Source: Tissierella sp032104385
GTDB taxonomy: Bacteria; Bacillota; Clostridia; Tissierellales; Tissierellaceae
Reading direction: 5' to 3'
DNA length: 64,000 nt
NCBI RefSeq assembly: GCF_032104385.1
Contig: NZ_DAMCHJ010000003.1
Span: 186,001 to 250,000 of the forward strand
Positions 25,826-35,470 of this stretch are shown here, piece by piece. Position numbers and translations under genes: made by a program. Positions within the stretch are counted from its first letter, which is position 1. Every line of letters begins with the position of its first letter. The notes under the pieces were generated by a model that saw only the letters and a list, made by a program, of their open reading frames with translations, was not told where the DNA came from and ran no database searches.

Positions 25826-26881
25826 TTGGATGCCAAGATGTTTTTGGAATTATTAAGTAATGATAAAGGTATCTCTGGATATGAGTATACCTTAAGAGAT
25901 ACCATAGTATCAGCATTTAATGAATATACTGATGATATTATAGTAGATAAACTTGGAAATATCATAGTAGTGAAAAAGGGAAAGCCTAATGAAAACAATA
26001 TAAAGATAATGCTTGCAGCTCATATGGATGAAATTGGATTAATGGTAAAGGATATTGAAGAGAATGGATTTATTAGATTTACTAATATAGGAGGAATTGA
26101 TCCTAGAACTATTTTAGGTCAAGAAGTTATTGTACATGGTAAGGAAGATTGTTTTGGAGTCATAGGCTCTAAGCCTCCTCATTTACAAGAACCATCAGAA
26201 CATGAAAAAGCTATAAAGATGGAAGACATGATTATAGACATTGGATTTTCTAAAGAAAAAGTTGATGAATTTATAAATATAGGGGATTCAATAACTATTA
26301 GAAGAAAAATGGTTAATCTTCAGGGAACAAGAGTAGCTGGAAAGGCTTTAGATGATAGAGCTGGAATAACTGTTATTTATGAATGTATCAAAGAGTTAAG
26401 TAAGATAAAACATGAAGCAGATGTATATTTTGTTTCCACAGTACAAGAAGAAGTCAGTATGGCTGGAGCTTTAGTTAGTGCCTATAAAATTAACCCTGAT
26501 ATTGGGATTGCTGTAGATGTTGGATTTGGCACAACTCCAGAACTTTCTAAATCCGATTCTATGGAACTAGGCAAAGGGGCTGGTATTACATTAGGTGGAA
26601 ATATTCACCCAACACTTCGAAAAAAACTTACAGAAGTAGCTAGAGAATATAATATTCCATTCCAAATGGAAATAACTCCAGGATTAACTGGAACTGATGC
26701 AAGGGCTATGATGATAACTAAAGAAGGAATTCCTTCTTTAGTACTTTCAATACCTTTAAGATATATGCACACATCAGTTGAAGTAGTTGATATGATTGAT
26801 ATAAAGCATACTGCAAAGCTATTAGCATTTTTTATTGCTTCTATTTCTAGTGAGAATTTGGAGGGACTATTATGCTATTAA
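25826..26881 (+). CDS. M42 family metallopeptidase (tandem copy 1)
   Basis: A 351-residue cytosolic dinuclear-metal aminopeptidase of the M42/FrvX/endoglucanase-like family, which removes N-terminal residues from peptides. The metal/catalytic residues lie in AAHMDEIGL (about 64-72), GKALDDRAGI (about 172-181), VQEEVSMAG (about 211), VDVGFG (about 236) and the C-terminal MHTSVE. TTG at 25826 is chosen (AAAGGAGG upstream); the nearby ATG is out of frame. It is the first of three adjacent paralogues; its 3' end overlaps the next gene by 10 bases. Also compatible with a deblocking aminopeptidase. Confidence 0.88.
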   Translation: MDAKMFLELLSNDKGISGYEYTLRDTIVSAFNEYTDDIIVDKLGNIIVVKKGKPNENNIKIMLAAHMDEIGLMVKDIEENGFIRFTNIGGIDPRTILGQEVIVHGKEDCFGVIGSKPPHLQEPSEHEKAIKMEDMIIDIGFSKEKVDEFINIGDSITIRRKMVNLQGTRVAGKALDDRAGITVIYECIKELSKIKHEADVYFVSTVQEEVSMAGALVSAYKINPDIGIAVDVGFGTTPELSKSDSMELGKGAGITLGGNIHPTLRKKLTEVAREYNIPFQMEITPGLTGTDARAMMITKEGIPSLVLSIPLRYMHTSVEVVDMIDIKHTAKLLAFFIASISSENLEGLLCY

Positions 26882-27891
26882 AACAACTAACGGAAGTGTC
26901 AGGAGTATCTGGTAATGAAAAAGAAGTTAGAGATTTAATAATTTCTGAAATAAAAGAGCACGTTGATATCTTAAAAATAGACAGGATAGGTAATATCATT
27001 GCATATAAAAAAGGTAAAAGTACTGATAAAAGATTAATGATTACAGCACATATGGATGAAGTTGGATTACTCATTAAAGAGATTGATAGTATGGGGCTAC
27101 TTAAATTTACAACAGTAGGTGGAATAGATAAAAGAATTTTAGTATCTAAACCTGTTTTAGTTGGGAAAGATAAAATTATGGGTGTAATTGGTGCAAAGCC
27201 AATTCATCTTCAAAAAAAAGAGGAATGGAAAAGAGCCTTAACATTAGATGAATTATACATAGATATAGGTGCAAAATCTAAGGAAGAAGCCGAAAAATTA
27301 GTTGCTATTGGTGACTATGTTTCCTTTGCATCTGATTATGTAGAATTTGGTGAAAATTTAGTTAAGGCAAAAGCACTTGATAACAGGGTTGGATGCTCCC
27401 TTTTAGTTAATCTAATTAAAGAGGTAAAAGATATTAGTTTTTATGCTGTTTTTACAGTAATGGAAGAAATAGGATTAGTAGGAGCTGGGCCAGCAGCTTA
27501 TGAAGTTAATCCAGATATTTCATTAATATTAGAAGGAACATTATGCTATGATATGCCGAAGTTGGATACACATTTAGTTCCCACTTATCTTAACAAAGGG
27601 CCTGCTATATCGCTAATAGATAGAACTACAGTATATAATCATAAATTTAGAAGAAAAGTAGTCAGTATTGCAGAGAAGAATAATATCCCATATCAATATA
27701 GAAAAACTTCTATGGGAGGAAATGATTCTGGGAAAATTCACACTACTAGAGAAGGCTCACTAACCACTACTATATCAGTTCCTTGTAGATATATACATTC
27801 ACCAGCATCTGTAATGAGTAAAGAGGATTACAACAATACGTACTTGCTTTTGAAGGCAATTTTATCTGAATATGAAAGGGAGGAATTATAA
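26872..27891 (+). CDS. M42 family metallopeptidase (tandem copy 2)
   Basis: A 339-residue paralogue. The ligands are in TAHMDEVGL (about 61), KALDNRVGC (about 166), VMEEIGLVGA (about 197), LILEGT (Glu where copy 1 has Asp, a variation known in the family) and YIHSP near the C terminus. The ATG at 26872 follows TTGGAGGGACTATT. Coupled to both neighbours: it overlaps copy 1 by 10 bases, and its last base overlaps copy 3. The three diverge widely, indicating an old tandem array with probably different substrate preferences. Confidence 0.88.
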   Translation: MLLKQLTEVSGVSGNEKEVRDLIISEIKEHVDILKIDRIGNIIAYKKGKSTDKRLMITAHMDEVGLLIKEIDSMGLLKFTTVGGIDKRILVSKPVLVGKDKIMGVIGAKPIHLQKKEEWKRALTLDELYIDIGAKSKEEAEKLVAIGDYVSFASDYVEFGENLVKAKALDNRVGCSLLVNLIKEVKDISFYAVFTVMEEIGLVGAGPAAYEVNPDISLILEGTLCYDMPKLDTHLVPTYLNKGPAISLIDRTTVYNHKFRRKVVSIAEKNNIPYQYRKTSMGGNDSGKIHTTREGSLTTTISVPCRYIHSPASVMSKEDYNNTYLLLKAILSEYEREEL

Positions 27892-28889
27892 TGAGTATGA
27901 ACTTTAGCTTGTTAAAAGAATTAGTTGGAGTTTATGGTCCGGCAAGCAATGAAAAATTAATAAGAGAATATATTTTAAATGAAATTAAAGATCATGTGGA
28001 TGAAATGGAAATAGATGCTCTAGGTAATTTAATTGCTAGAAAAAAGGGTAATGGGAAAAAAGTTATGATTTCTGCCCATATGGATCAAATTGGACTTATG
28101 GTAATTGATATAGATGAAAAAGGATTTTTAAGATTTACAAATGTAGGTGGTATTTCCCCAATAGTTTCTTTAAGTCAGCAAGTTATATTTGAAAATGGCA
28201 CTATTGGAGTTGTTTATGCTGAACCTATTGAGGATATATCCAAGTTAAAATTAGAAAATATGTATATAGATATTGGTGCTTTTAGTAAAGAAGAAGCAGA
28301 GAAAAAAATAAGTATAGGTGATATTTGTATATATAAATCTGAGTATATAGAAAATGAAAATGTTGTATTTACTCCTTATTTAGATGATAGGGTTGGATGT
28401 TTTATTGCAATTGAAGCTCTAAAATCAATAAAGAATCCAGTCAATGATTTATACTTTGTTTTTTCAGTTCAAGAAGAAGTAGGACTTAGGGGAGCTAAGA
28501 CTGCGGCATATAGAATTGAACCTGATATAGGGATTGCCTTAGATGTAACTAGCCATGGTGATACTCCTAAGGCTAAAAGATTTGCTATTGGATTAAATAA
28601 AGGAGCTGCAATTAAGGTAAAAGATAATTCTATTATCTGTCATCCAAAAGTAAAAGATTTATTAGTTTCCTTAGCTAAGGATAATAGAATTCCTTATCAA
28701 ATGGAGGTATTAGAATTTGGTGGTACAGATTCTGGAGTTATCCATATTAACAAAGAAGGAGTTCCGTCTGGAGTAATTTCTATACCTACTAGATATGTTC
28801 ATTCTACTATAGAAATGGCATCTAAGGATGATATTATTAATTGTACAAAGCTTTTAGTAAAGTTTTTAGAGGATAAGTTAGATATATAA
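27891..28889 (+). CDS. M42 family metallopeptidase (tandem copy 3)
   Basis: A 332-residue paralogue. The metal-binding motifs are SAHMDQIGL (about 60, Gln after the Asp where the others have Glu), YLDDRVGC (about 165), VQEEVGLRGA (about 195), LDVTSHGDTP and YVHSTIEM. The ATG at 27891 overlaps the stop of copy 2, with AGGGAGGAATT upstream. Together the three enzymes would supply broad peptide breakdown, which suits an amino-acid fermenter. Two strong hairpins follow the stop. Confidence 0.88.
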   Translation: MSMNFSLLKELVGVYGPASNEKLIREYILNEIKDHVDEMEIDALGNLIARKKGNGKKVMISAHMDQIGLMVIDIDEKGFLRFTNVGGISPIVSLSQQVIFENGTIGVVYAEPIEDISKLKLENMYIDIGAFSKEEAEKKISIGDICIYKSEYIENENVVFTPYLDDRVGCFIAIEALKSIKNPVNDLYFVFSVQEEVGLRGAKTAAYRIEPDIGIALDVTSHGDTPKAKRFAIGLNKGAAIKVKDNSIICHPKVKDLLVSLAKDNRIPYQMEVLEFGGTDSGVIHINKEGVPSGVISIPTRYVHSTIEMASKDDIINCTKLLVKFLEDKLDI

Positions 28890-28967
28890 GAACTTGAGTG
28901 TGGTATAAGTGATATTAATAAATTTCCCATTGTATATGTTTAATATATATTGCAGTAGATAGTAAAC

Positions 28968-29003
28968 AGCCAATAATTGAGATGTATTTTCCAATTATTG
29001 GCT
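28968..29003 (+). terminator. Hairpin, first of two after the M42 operon
   Basis: AGCCAATAATTG (28968-28979) pairs perfectly with CAATTATTGGCT (28992-29003), loop 12 bases. TTAATAATA follows; the tail is weak. Confidence 0.6.
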
Positions 29004-29005
29004 TT

Positions 29006-29055
29006 AATAATAAAATCCATTTTTACCGTAATCAAGATGGATTTTATTATTTTTC
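29006..29055. terminator. Terminator after the M42 operon
   Basis: AATAATAAAATCCAT (29006-29020) pairs perfectly with 29037-29051 across a 16-base loop, and the T run continues to 29055. Confidence 0.75.
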
Positions 29056-29115
29056 ATCGACAATTATATATATAAAATACTATATGTTTTTTATAAAATA
29101 TTAGGTTTTTGTTTA

Positions 29116-29158
29116 ACTATGAAATAGTATATTGAGTTTTGTATTATTATGAAATAAT
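29116..29158. promoter_or_regulatory. Twin 13-bp dyads (candidate operator) upstream of the MerR-type gene
   Basis: ACTATGAAATAGT (29116-29128) and ATTATGAAATAAT (29146-29158) are both inverted repeats with a GAA centre. Their centres lie 30 bases apart, close to three helical turns. They may bind a dimeric regulator, possibly the MerR-type protein itself. Confidence 0.4.
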
Positions 29159-29250
29159 TTGTATGAAAAAAGTTTTTAAAAAATAAAGGATTTATAATTT
29201 GTTTATAGAACTATATATTAGATAGAGATTGGATTCGAGGGGGATATATT

Positions 29251-29847
29251 ATGTTGGATTTGAATCATGAATACACTATATCGGAAGTATCTGAACTAAC
29301 TGGATATGCTCCACATGTCCTAAGATATTATGAGAAAGAATTTGAAATTGATATTCCAAGAAATAATTCAAATCATAGGTATTTCACATATAAAGAGATT
29401 GAATTAATACAATATATAAAGACTTTGCAGGATAAAGGATTTACTAATAAGCAGATAAAGCTTATAATACAATCTCCAGAAATTATGGTGAACAATCATG
29501 AAGAAACAGATATTGTTGCTGTTGAAGATAATATGTTTTTTGATACATATCAATTAGCAAAAGAAATAAGTATGACTTTGGAAGAAGAATTCTTTGATAA
29601 ATTATTTAATCATATTAATGAAGGTTCAGAAAAAAATATTAAAGTAATAGAAGAATTAAGAGATGAGGTAGCAATGCTTCGAAATGAATTGAATTCTAAG
29701 GAAAGAGATGTTTTAATATGTGAAAATGCCAAGCTTAAAATGAAAATAAAGGAGAAAACCTTTGAAAATATAGAATTGAATGAAAAACTAAAAAAAATTG
29801 AAGAAAAAGAAGTAGGGTTTTTTAAGAAGATATTTAAAAAGAAATAG
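29251..29847 (+). CDS. MerR-family HTH protein with C-terminal coiled coil (RacA-like architecture)
   Basis: A 198-residue protein. Residues 8-75 form a MerR winged helix (YTISEVSELTGYAPHVLRYY, then NHRYFTYKEIELIQYIKTL). No effector or metal domain follows. Instead about 90-190 is a charged, heptad-rich coiled coil, ending in the basic amphipathic stretch VGFFKKIFKKK, which could touch the membrane. This layout recalls RacA, which anchors the chromosome to the cell pole in Bacillus sporulation, but sequence alone does not show homology beyond the HTH. It could also be a local transcription regulator. The ATG at 29251 follows GAGGGGG. Confidence 0.75.
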   Translation: MLDLNHEYTISEVSELTGYAPHVLRYYEKEFEIDIPRNNSNHRYFTYKEIELIQYIKTLQDKGFTNKQIKLIIQSPEIMVNNHEETDIVAVEDNMFFDTYQLAKEISMTLEEEFFDKLFNHINEGSEKNIKVIEELRDEVAMLRNELNSKERDVLICENAKLKMKIKEKTFENIELNEKLKKIEEKEVGFFKKIFKKK

Positions 29848-29878
29848 TATAAGGGTATAATAAACTCTTATACTATTT
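29842..29878. terminator. Bidirectional terminator between convergent genes
   Basis: AAATAGTATAAG (29842-29853) pairs perfectly with CTTATACTATTT (29867-29878), loop 13 bases. It separates the MerR-type gene from the convergent aminotransferase and includes the MerR stop codon. Confidence 0.75.
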
Positions 29879-29908
29879 CTATATGTTTAGAATGAATTTT
29901 ATTTTATA

Positions 29909-31225
29909 TTATCTTTGAGCCTCATATTTTCTTAAAAGTTTAACAAATAATTCAGGAACCTTAGCCATGTTTTCAGGTGATTCAACAAAAGAAATTCTGA
30001 ACTGAGTTTTTCCTGGATTTTCTTCATCATTTTTAACATCATAGAAACCCTTCATTGGTGCTACAAGTAAAGTTGTTTCAACTCCATTCATATCAACTGA
30101 ACCTTCCCCTGCACAATATAGAACGAAATCAATTGAATCAAATCCTGGCTTTACAACATTTCTTACATCTATTACTGAATAAATTGATGCATCTGGACTT
30201 GAAACAATAAGATTAGGTTCTTGTTCTTTAAGACCATTATAAACTTTTACTATTAAATCTTTATAATAATCTCTTTGTTGTTTACACCATCCAAGAATAC
30301 TTTCTTTGCTTTCATGAGCTAATGCTCCGAAAATATATTGTCCAATTACATTAGCACAAAGATTAGCTGTATATTCAGCAACGGAACGGTTGTTAAATTC
30401 TGCATTATCTGTAATAACGGCACCTATTCTTAGACCACATGCATTCCATACCTTTGAAGCAGTCTCAATACTAATTCTTCTTCCTTCAATCCCTGGGACA
30501 TCTGCATCTGTTAATCCCCAAATACTTACAAGTTTTTCTTCTTCATTATAATATAACTCACGATAAGCTTCATCACTTACCATCCACATATTATACTTAA
30601 CACAAAGCTTAGCAAGGTCTTTTAAAATATCATATGTGTAATATTGTCCTGTTGGATTATCATATGGAATTATTAAAAGTGCTCCTGGATTATTTGATTT
30701 GATCATTTCTTCAACTTCATCCATATCCGGTAAATTAAACTTTCCATCTTCGCCCATATGACGTTTTATAGTTACAGTTTTACGACCAATTCTTTCTGCA
30801 AATGAAATATAGTTTGTATAAGCAGGGTCAATCATCATAAGAGGTCTTTCATCAGTTCCAGCTGGTCCGCAAACCCCTAGAAGTAATAATTCCATACCAG
30901 ATGAACCACCATCTGTTACTTGAACATAAAGATTACTTGTATCAAAACCTTCACTCTTTAAGATATTCTTAAAAGCATTTTGTGCTTCTACAGTACCTGC
31001 TGTTCCTGAATATCTAACAACTCCATTTGCAAAAGGACTTTCAGATGAATTAAGTCCAAACATTCTCTTTTGCATAGCTGGATTTGTTGGTAAAGATACG
31101 TTTCCTATTCCAACATTAATTACTGCTTGAGGTTTTACTTTACGTTCGTCATATTTCATTTGAGCTAAACGAACATCTGATGGTTTTCTTGATTCAAAAT
31201 GTGCTGATAGTATTGGTTTACTCAT
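29909..31225 (-). CDS. PLP-dependent class I/II aminotransferase
   Basis: A 438-residue fold-type I aminotransferase. The PLP-binding lysine is in SIETASKVWNACGLRIG, the Asn/Asp pair in PYDNPTGQYY and VSDEAYRELYY, and the phosphate Arg in the C-terminal QFRISFVESPE. The extra insertions (PDASIYSVIDVRNVVKPG) place it in an AspC-like clade of amino-acid fermenting clostridia; its amino donor cannot be read from sequence. Start ATG at 31225 with GAGGGGGAAA upstream. It is the only metabolic gene on the minus strand left of 39.9 kb, has terminators and its own leader, and so is an independent unit. Confidence 0.85.
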   Translation of the reverse strand: MSKPILSAHFESRKPSDVRLAQMKYDERKVKPQAVINVGIGNVSLPTNPAMQKRMFGLNSSESPFANGVVRYSGTAGTVEAQNAFKNILKSEGFDTSNLYVQVTDGGSSGMELLLLGVCGPAGTDERPLMMIDPAYTNYISFAERIGRKTVTIKRHMGEDGKFNLPDMDEVEEMIKSNNPGALLIIPYDNPTGQYYTYDILKDLAKLCVKYNMWMVSDEAYRELYYNEEEKLVSIWGLTDADVPGIEGRRISIETASKVWNACGLRIGAVITDNAEFNNRSVAEYTANLCANVIGQYIFGALAHESKESILGWCKQQRDYYKDLIVKVYNGLKEQEPNLIVSSPDASIYSVIDVRNVVKPGFDSIDFVLYCAGEGSVDMNGVETTLLVAPMKGFYDVKNDEENPGKTQFRISFVESPENMAKVPELFVKLLRKYEAQR

Positions 31226-31432
31226 TATAAATTTCCCCCTCTTTTATATTTTATATGAATTTTTGCCAATAAATTTAATTAGTCTACTTACATCTATTAT
31301 ACACTAATTAAAAAATTTTTCATCCTATTCTTAATTTTTAGGATAAATTATTTACTTTATTGTGAGTTAAAGTTAAATCACTTAGTTTAAACATTTTATA
31401 GACTTCTAGTGTATTCTATTAGTTTTATGGTT

Positions 31433-31460
31433 TTAACAATAGTTATAATTATGCTATAAT
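31433..31460 (+). promoter_or_regulatory. SigmaA-type promoter of the miaB-mutS-mutL operon
   Basis: TTAACA (31433-31438), a 16-base spacer and TATAAT (31455-31460). The TGC just before the -10 gives an extended -10 element. The miaB start lies about 26 bases past the expected transcription start. Confidence 0.7.
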
Positions 31461-31492
31461 ATATTTAATATAAAAATTAATGAGGTGTAAAA

Positions 31493-32827
31493 ATGAAGGA
31501 AAGCAAAAGACAAAAAAAGTATCTCATAAAAACCTATGGTTGTCAGATGAATGAGCATGACTCTGAAAAAATATCATGGATTTTAGAGAGAATGAACTAT
31601 ATTGAAACTGAAAATATAGAAGAGGCAGATTTTATAATATATAATACTTGTTTAGTTAGGGAAAATGCTGAATTTAAAGTATATGGAAACTTAGGTTCAT
31701 TAAAGCAATTAAAAAGGGAGAAACCTGATTTGATGATTGCAGTTTGTGGTTGTATGATGCAAAGAGAAGAGGTTAGGAAAGTTATATTGTCTAAGCATAG
31801 ACATGTAGATATAATATTTGGTACTCATAATATTCATAAGTTGCCTCAACTAATTAATAACCATATGAAAACTGGTGAAACTATTGTAGACATACTTGAA
31901 GATGGTAGAGAAATAATTGAAGATATAAATTCTAATAGAAAATATTCTTATAAGGCATTTGTTAATATTATGTACGGATGTAATAATTTCTGTACTTATT
32001 GTATAGTTCCGTATACTAGAGGAAGAGAAAATAGCAGAGAGCCAGAGAATATAATTAAAGAGATAGAGGAATTAGCTAAAAATGGATGTAAGGAAGTTAC
32101 TTTATTAGGTCAAAATGTAAATTCTTACGGAAAGAATTTAAAGAGAAATTATAACTTTACTGATCTTTTAAAGGATATTAATAAAATAGACGGAATTGAA
32201 AGAATTAGGTTTATGACATCCCACCCTAAAGATTTATCTGATGACTTAATTAATTGTTATGCTACTTTAGATAAACTATGTCCCCACTTGCATCTACCTG
32301 TTCAATCTGGTAGCAATAAAGTTTTAAAGGAAATGAATAGAAATTATACTAAGGAAAATTATTTAAAAATTATTGCCAAGTTAAAAGAATTGGTTCCAGA
32401 AATAGCTATTACAACGGATATTATAATTGGATTTCCAGGGGAAACAGATGAGGATTTTAATGAGACATTAGACTTAGTTAAAGAAGTAAAGTTTGATTCG
32501 GCATTTACTTTCTTGTATTCTATTAGAGAAGGTACTAAAGCCGCCAAAATGGAAAATCAAATAGATGAAAAATTAAAACATATTAGATTCGAAAGATTAA
32601 CAGATACATTAAATGAAATTGCCTTAGGTATAAATCAGAAATTATTAGGTAAAACATTGGAAGTCCTAGTGGAAGAAATAAGTAAAAATAACACTGAAGT
32701 TTTAACAGGAAGAACAAGAACTAATAAACTTGTACATTTTAAAGGAAGTAAAGAACTTATAGGTTCTTTAGTTAATATAAAAATTGAAAATGTTAAAACT
32801 TTTACGCTTGAAGGTAGTATAGTTTAA
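31493..32827 (+). CDS. miaB: tRNA-2-methylthio-N6-dimethylallyladenosine synthase
   Basis: A 444-residue radical-SAM methylthiotransferase that adds the 2-methylthio group at A37 of tRNA. The N-terminal UPF0004 domain (TYGCQMNEHDSE, C residues for the auxiliary cluster) precedes the radical-SAM motif GCNNFCTYCIVPYTRGRE at about 160. The C-terminal TRAM domain spans about 375-440. The ATG at 31493 follows GAGGTGTAAAA. In this operon miaA lies downstream (37320), which makes the i6A substrate of MiaB. Confidence 0.94.
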   Translation: MKESKRQKKYLIKTYGCQMNEHDSEKISWILERMNYIETENIEEADFIIYNTCLVRENAEFKVYGNLGSLKQLKREKPDLMIAVCGCMMQREEVRKVILSKHRHVDIIFGTHNIHKLPQLINNHMKTGETIVDILEDGREIIEDINSNRKYSYKAFVNIMYGCNNFCTYCIVPYTRGRENSREPENIIKEIEELAKNGCKEVTLLGQNVNSYGKNLKRNYNFTDLLKDINKIDGIERIRFMTSHPKDLSDDLINCYATLDKLCPHLHLPVQSGSNKVLKEMNRNYTKENYLKIIAKLKELVPEIAITTDIIIGFPGETDEDFNETLDLVKEVKFDSAFTFLYSIREGTKAAKMENQIDEKLKHIRFERLTDTLNEIALGINQKLLGKTLEVLVEEISKNNTEVLTGRTRTNKLVHFKGSKELIGSLVNIKIENVKTFTLEGSIV

Positions 32828-32855
32828 TTTTTACTGCTTAGAAGGGGGAAATTTT

Positions 32856-35470
32856 TTGGAAAATTTAACACCAATGATGCAACAGTATATGAGTATAAAA
32901 CAACAATATAAAGATTGTATCCTCTTTTTTAGATTAGGAGATTTTTATGAAATGTTTTTTGAGGATGCAATAACTGCATCTAGAGAATTAGAGATTACCT
33001 TAACTCAAAGAGATTGCGGAATGGATGAGAAGGCTCCAATGTGTGGAGTACCTCATCATGTTTCTGACTCTTATGTATCTAGATTAGTTGAAAAAGGTTA
33101 TAAAGTAGCTATATGTGAACAAATAGAAGATCCTGCCTTAGCTAAGGGAATAGTAAAAAGAGATGTAATAAAAGTTGTCACTCCAGGTACTATAACGGAT
33201 CAATCTATTTTAGATGAAAAGACTAATAATTACTTAGTATCTATTTATTTAGATAATTTGGGAATTGGCATCTCTTATGTTGATAACTCAACAGGAGAAA
33301 TGTATACTACTGAATTTATAGGAGAAGATGATAAAATTAATTCTTTTCTTATAGATGAACTCGGAAAAATACTTCCTTCAGAAATCATATGTAATGAAAT
33401 GTTTAGTAAAAACACAAAGGTTTTAAAGGTTTTAAAAAATACTATTAACCCTTATATTAATATCTATAAAGAAAACGAATTGGAGAAGAAAAACTGGAAA
33501 ACTATAGTTTTGAATCATTTTAATATATCTAATTTAGAGGCATTAGAATTAAATAATAGAATATACTCTATTATTGCAACTGGAAAGCTAATAGAATATT
33601 TATATACAACACAAAAATCTTCACTGGATCATATCAATAATTTATCCTATTACAAACCAAATAATTATATGATATTAGATATAAGTACTAGAACAAATCT
33701 GGAAATACATGAAACAATTATAAAGAAGGATAGAAAAGGAGCTTTAATTGGATTATTAGATAAAACCTCTACTTCTATGGGGGGGAGACTTCTAAAAAAA
33801 TGGTTAGAGCAGCCTTTAGTAAATATAACTGAAATAGAAAAACGAAATAGTGTAGTGGAGCATTTTTTAAATAATATTGTAACAATGGATGATATTAAGT
33901 TTATTTTGAAACAAATATATGATATTGAAAGACTTACCAGTAAGATATCTAATGGAAATTGTAATGCAAGAGATTTAATGTCTTTAAAATCTTCAATTTC
34001 TGTTTTGCCAGATTTTAAAGGGATGTTAAAAGCTTCTGATAATATAGAATTAAGCAATATGGGAACAAAACTTGATACATTAGAAGATATTTATTTGATA
34101 AAGGAATTAATGAAAATCCTCCTATATCTTTAAAAGATGGTGGATTAATAAAAGAAGGATATGATGCTGAGCTAGATGAAATTAAAGAAGCTTGTACAAG
34201 AGGAAAAGAATGGCTTGCAATGTTAGAAACTAAAGAAAGAGAAAAAACTGGTATTAAAAATTTAAAAATAGGATTCAATAAAATTTATGGATATTATTTT
34301 GAAGTAACTAAATCTAATATTTCTTCAGTTCCTGATTATTTTATAAGGAAGCAAACCTTAACTAATTCTGAAAGATACTATACAGAGGAATTAAAAAATA
34401 TGGAAAGCAAAATTTTAGGTGCTGAGGTCAAATCATTAGATTTAGAGTATCAAATTTTTAGTGATATTAGAAATGAAGTCAAAAAAAATATTGAGCGAAT
34501 CCAAAATGCAAGTAGAATAATTTCTCAAGTTGATGTATTAAATGCATTTGCGCAGGTTGCATATAAATTAAACTTTGTTAAGCCAAATTTTAATAAAAAA
34601 GGAATAATTAATATTAAAGATGGTAGACATCCAGTAGTAGAAAGTAATATTGAAAATAATTTATTTATACCTAATGATACCTATTTAGATACAAAAAATA
34701 ATATGGTTCAGATTATTACAGGGCCAAATATGGCTGGGAAATCTACTTATATGCGCCAAGTTGCTATTATTACTCTTTTAGCTCATATAGGCTCTTTTGT
34801 TCCTGCTAGTAGTGCGGATATATCTATAGTAGATAGAATATTTACTAGAATTGGAGCTGCAGACAATCTATCACAAGGTGAAAGTACCTTTATGGTGGAA
34901 ATGAATGAAGTATCAAATATTATAAAATCTGCTACTAATGATAGTTTAATTATTTTAGATGAAGTAGGTAGGGGTACTAGTACCTATGATGGACTAAGTA
35001 TTGCTTGGGCTATAGTGGAGCATATTACAAATAATATAAAGGCAAAGACTCTGTTTGCAACTCATTATCATGAGCTAACTCAGCTTCAAGAAAAAAATAA
35101 TGGTATAAAGAATTTAACAATAGTTGCCCAAGAAAAAGGAGATCAAATTATTTTTTTAAGAAAGATAGTTGAAGGCAGCACAAATAAAAGTTATGGAATA
35201 GAAGTTGCTAAATTAGCAGGAATTAATAGAGAAGTCATTAATAGAGCTAATGAGATATTGTCATTAATAGAAGGTAACCATCAAATAAATATTAATAATA
35301 TACCGAAAGAAGAACCAAAGCAGTTAAATTTAGTAGACTACAAAAAGGATTATTATCTTGATAAAATTTTAAATCTAGATATAGATAGTATAACACCAAG
35401 GGAGGCCTTAAATATCCTGTATAATTTAAAAGAGGATGCTAAAAAATTAAGGAGAGATAGTAATGGGTAG
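32856..35470 (+). pseudogene. mutS: DNA mismatch repair protein MutS, apparent single-base frameshift
   Basis: MutS recognises mismatches and signals to MutL. The mismatch-binding domain I is clear (FFRLGDFYEMFFEDA). The first frame stops at 34133 shortly after EDIYL; the second continues with NENPPISLKDGG from about 34110, through GPNMAGKSTYMRQ (Walker A), DEVGRGTSTYDG and FATHYHEL. Both parts are otherwise complete, giving about 871 residues if one base is added near 34091-34100. So this is either a sequencing/assembly error or a real mutator mutation. TTG at 32856 follows GAAGGGGG. The 3' end overlaps mutL by 8 bases. Confidence 0.88.

Larger units (their letters stand above)
28890..29250. 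other. 361-bp intergenic region with two hairpins and twin operator-like dyads
   Basis: No gene is seen. The left half carries two terminator-like hairpins for the M42 operon. The right half is very AT rich and holds two similar 13-bp dyads about 30 bases apart, upstream of the MerR-type gene. AGATTGGATTCGAGGGGGATATATT precedes its start in part, with GAGGGGG as the ribosome-binding site. Confidence 0.7.

Noticed and set aside
28968..29055. CRISPR-like repeats after the M42 operon
   Set aside because: The two hairpins differ in sequence and have no spacer periodicity; they are terminators.
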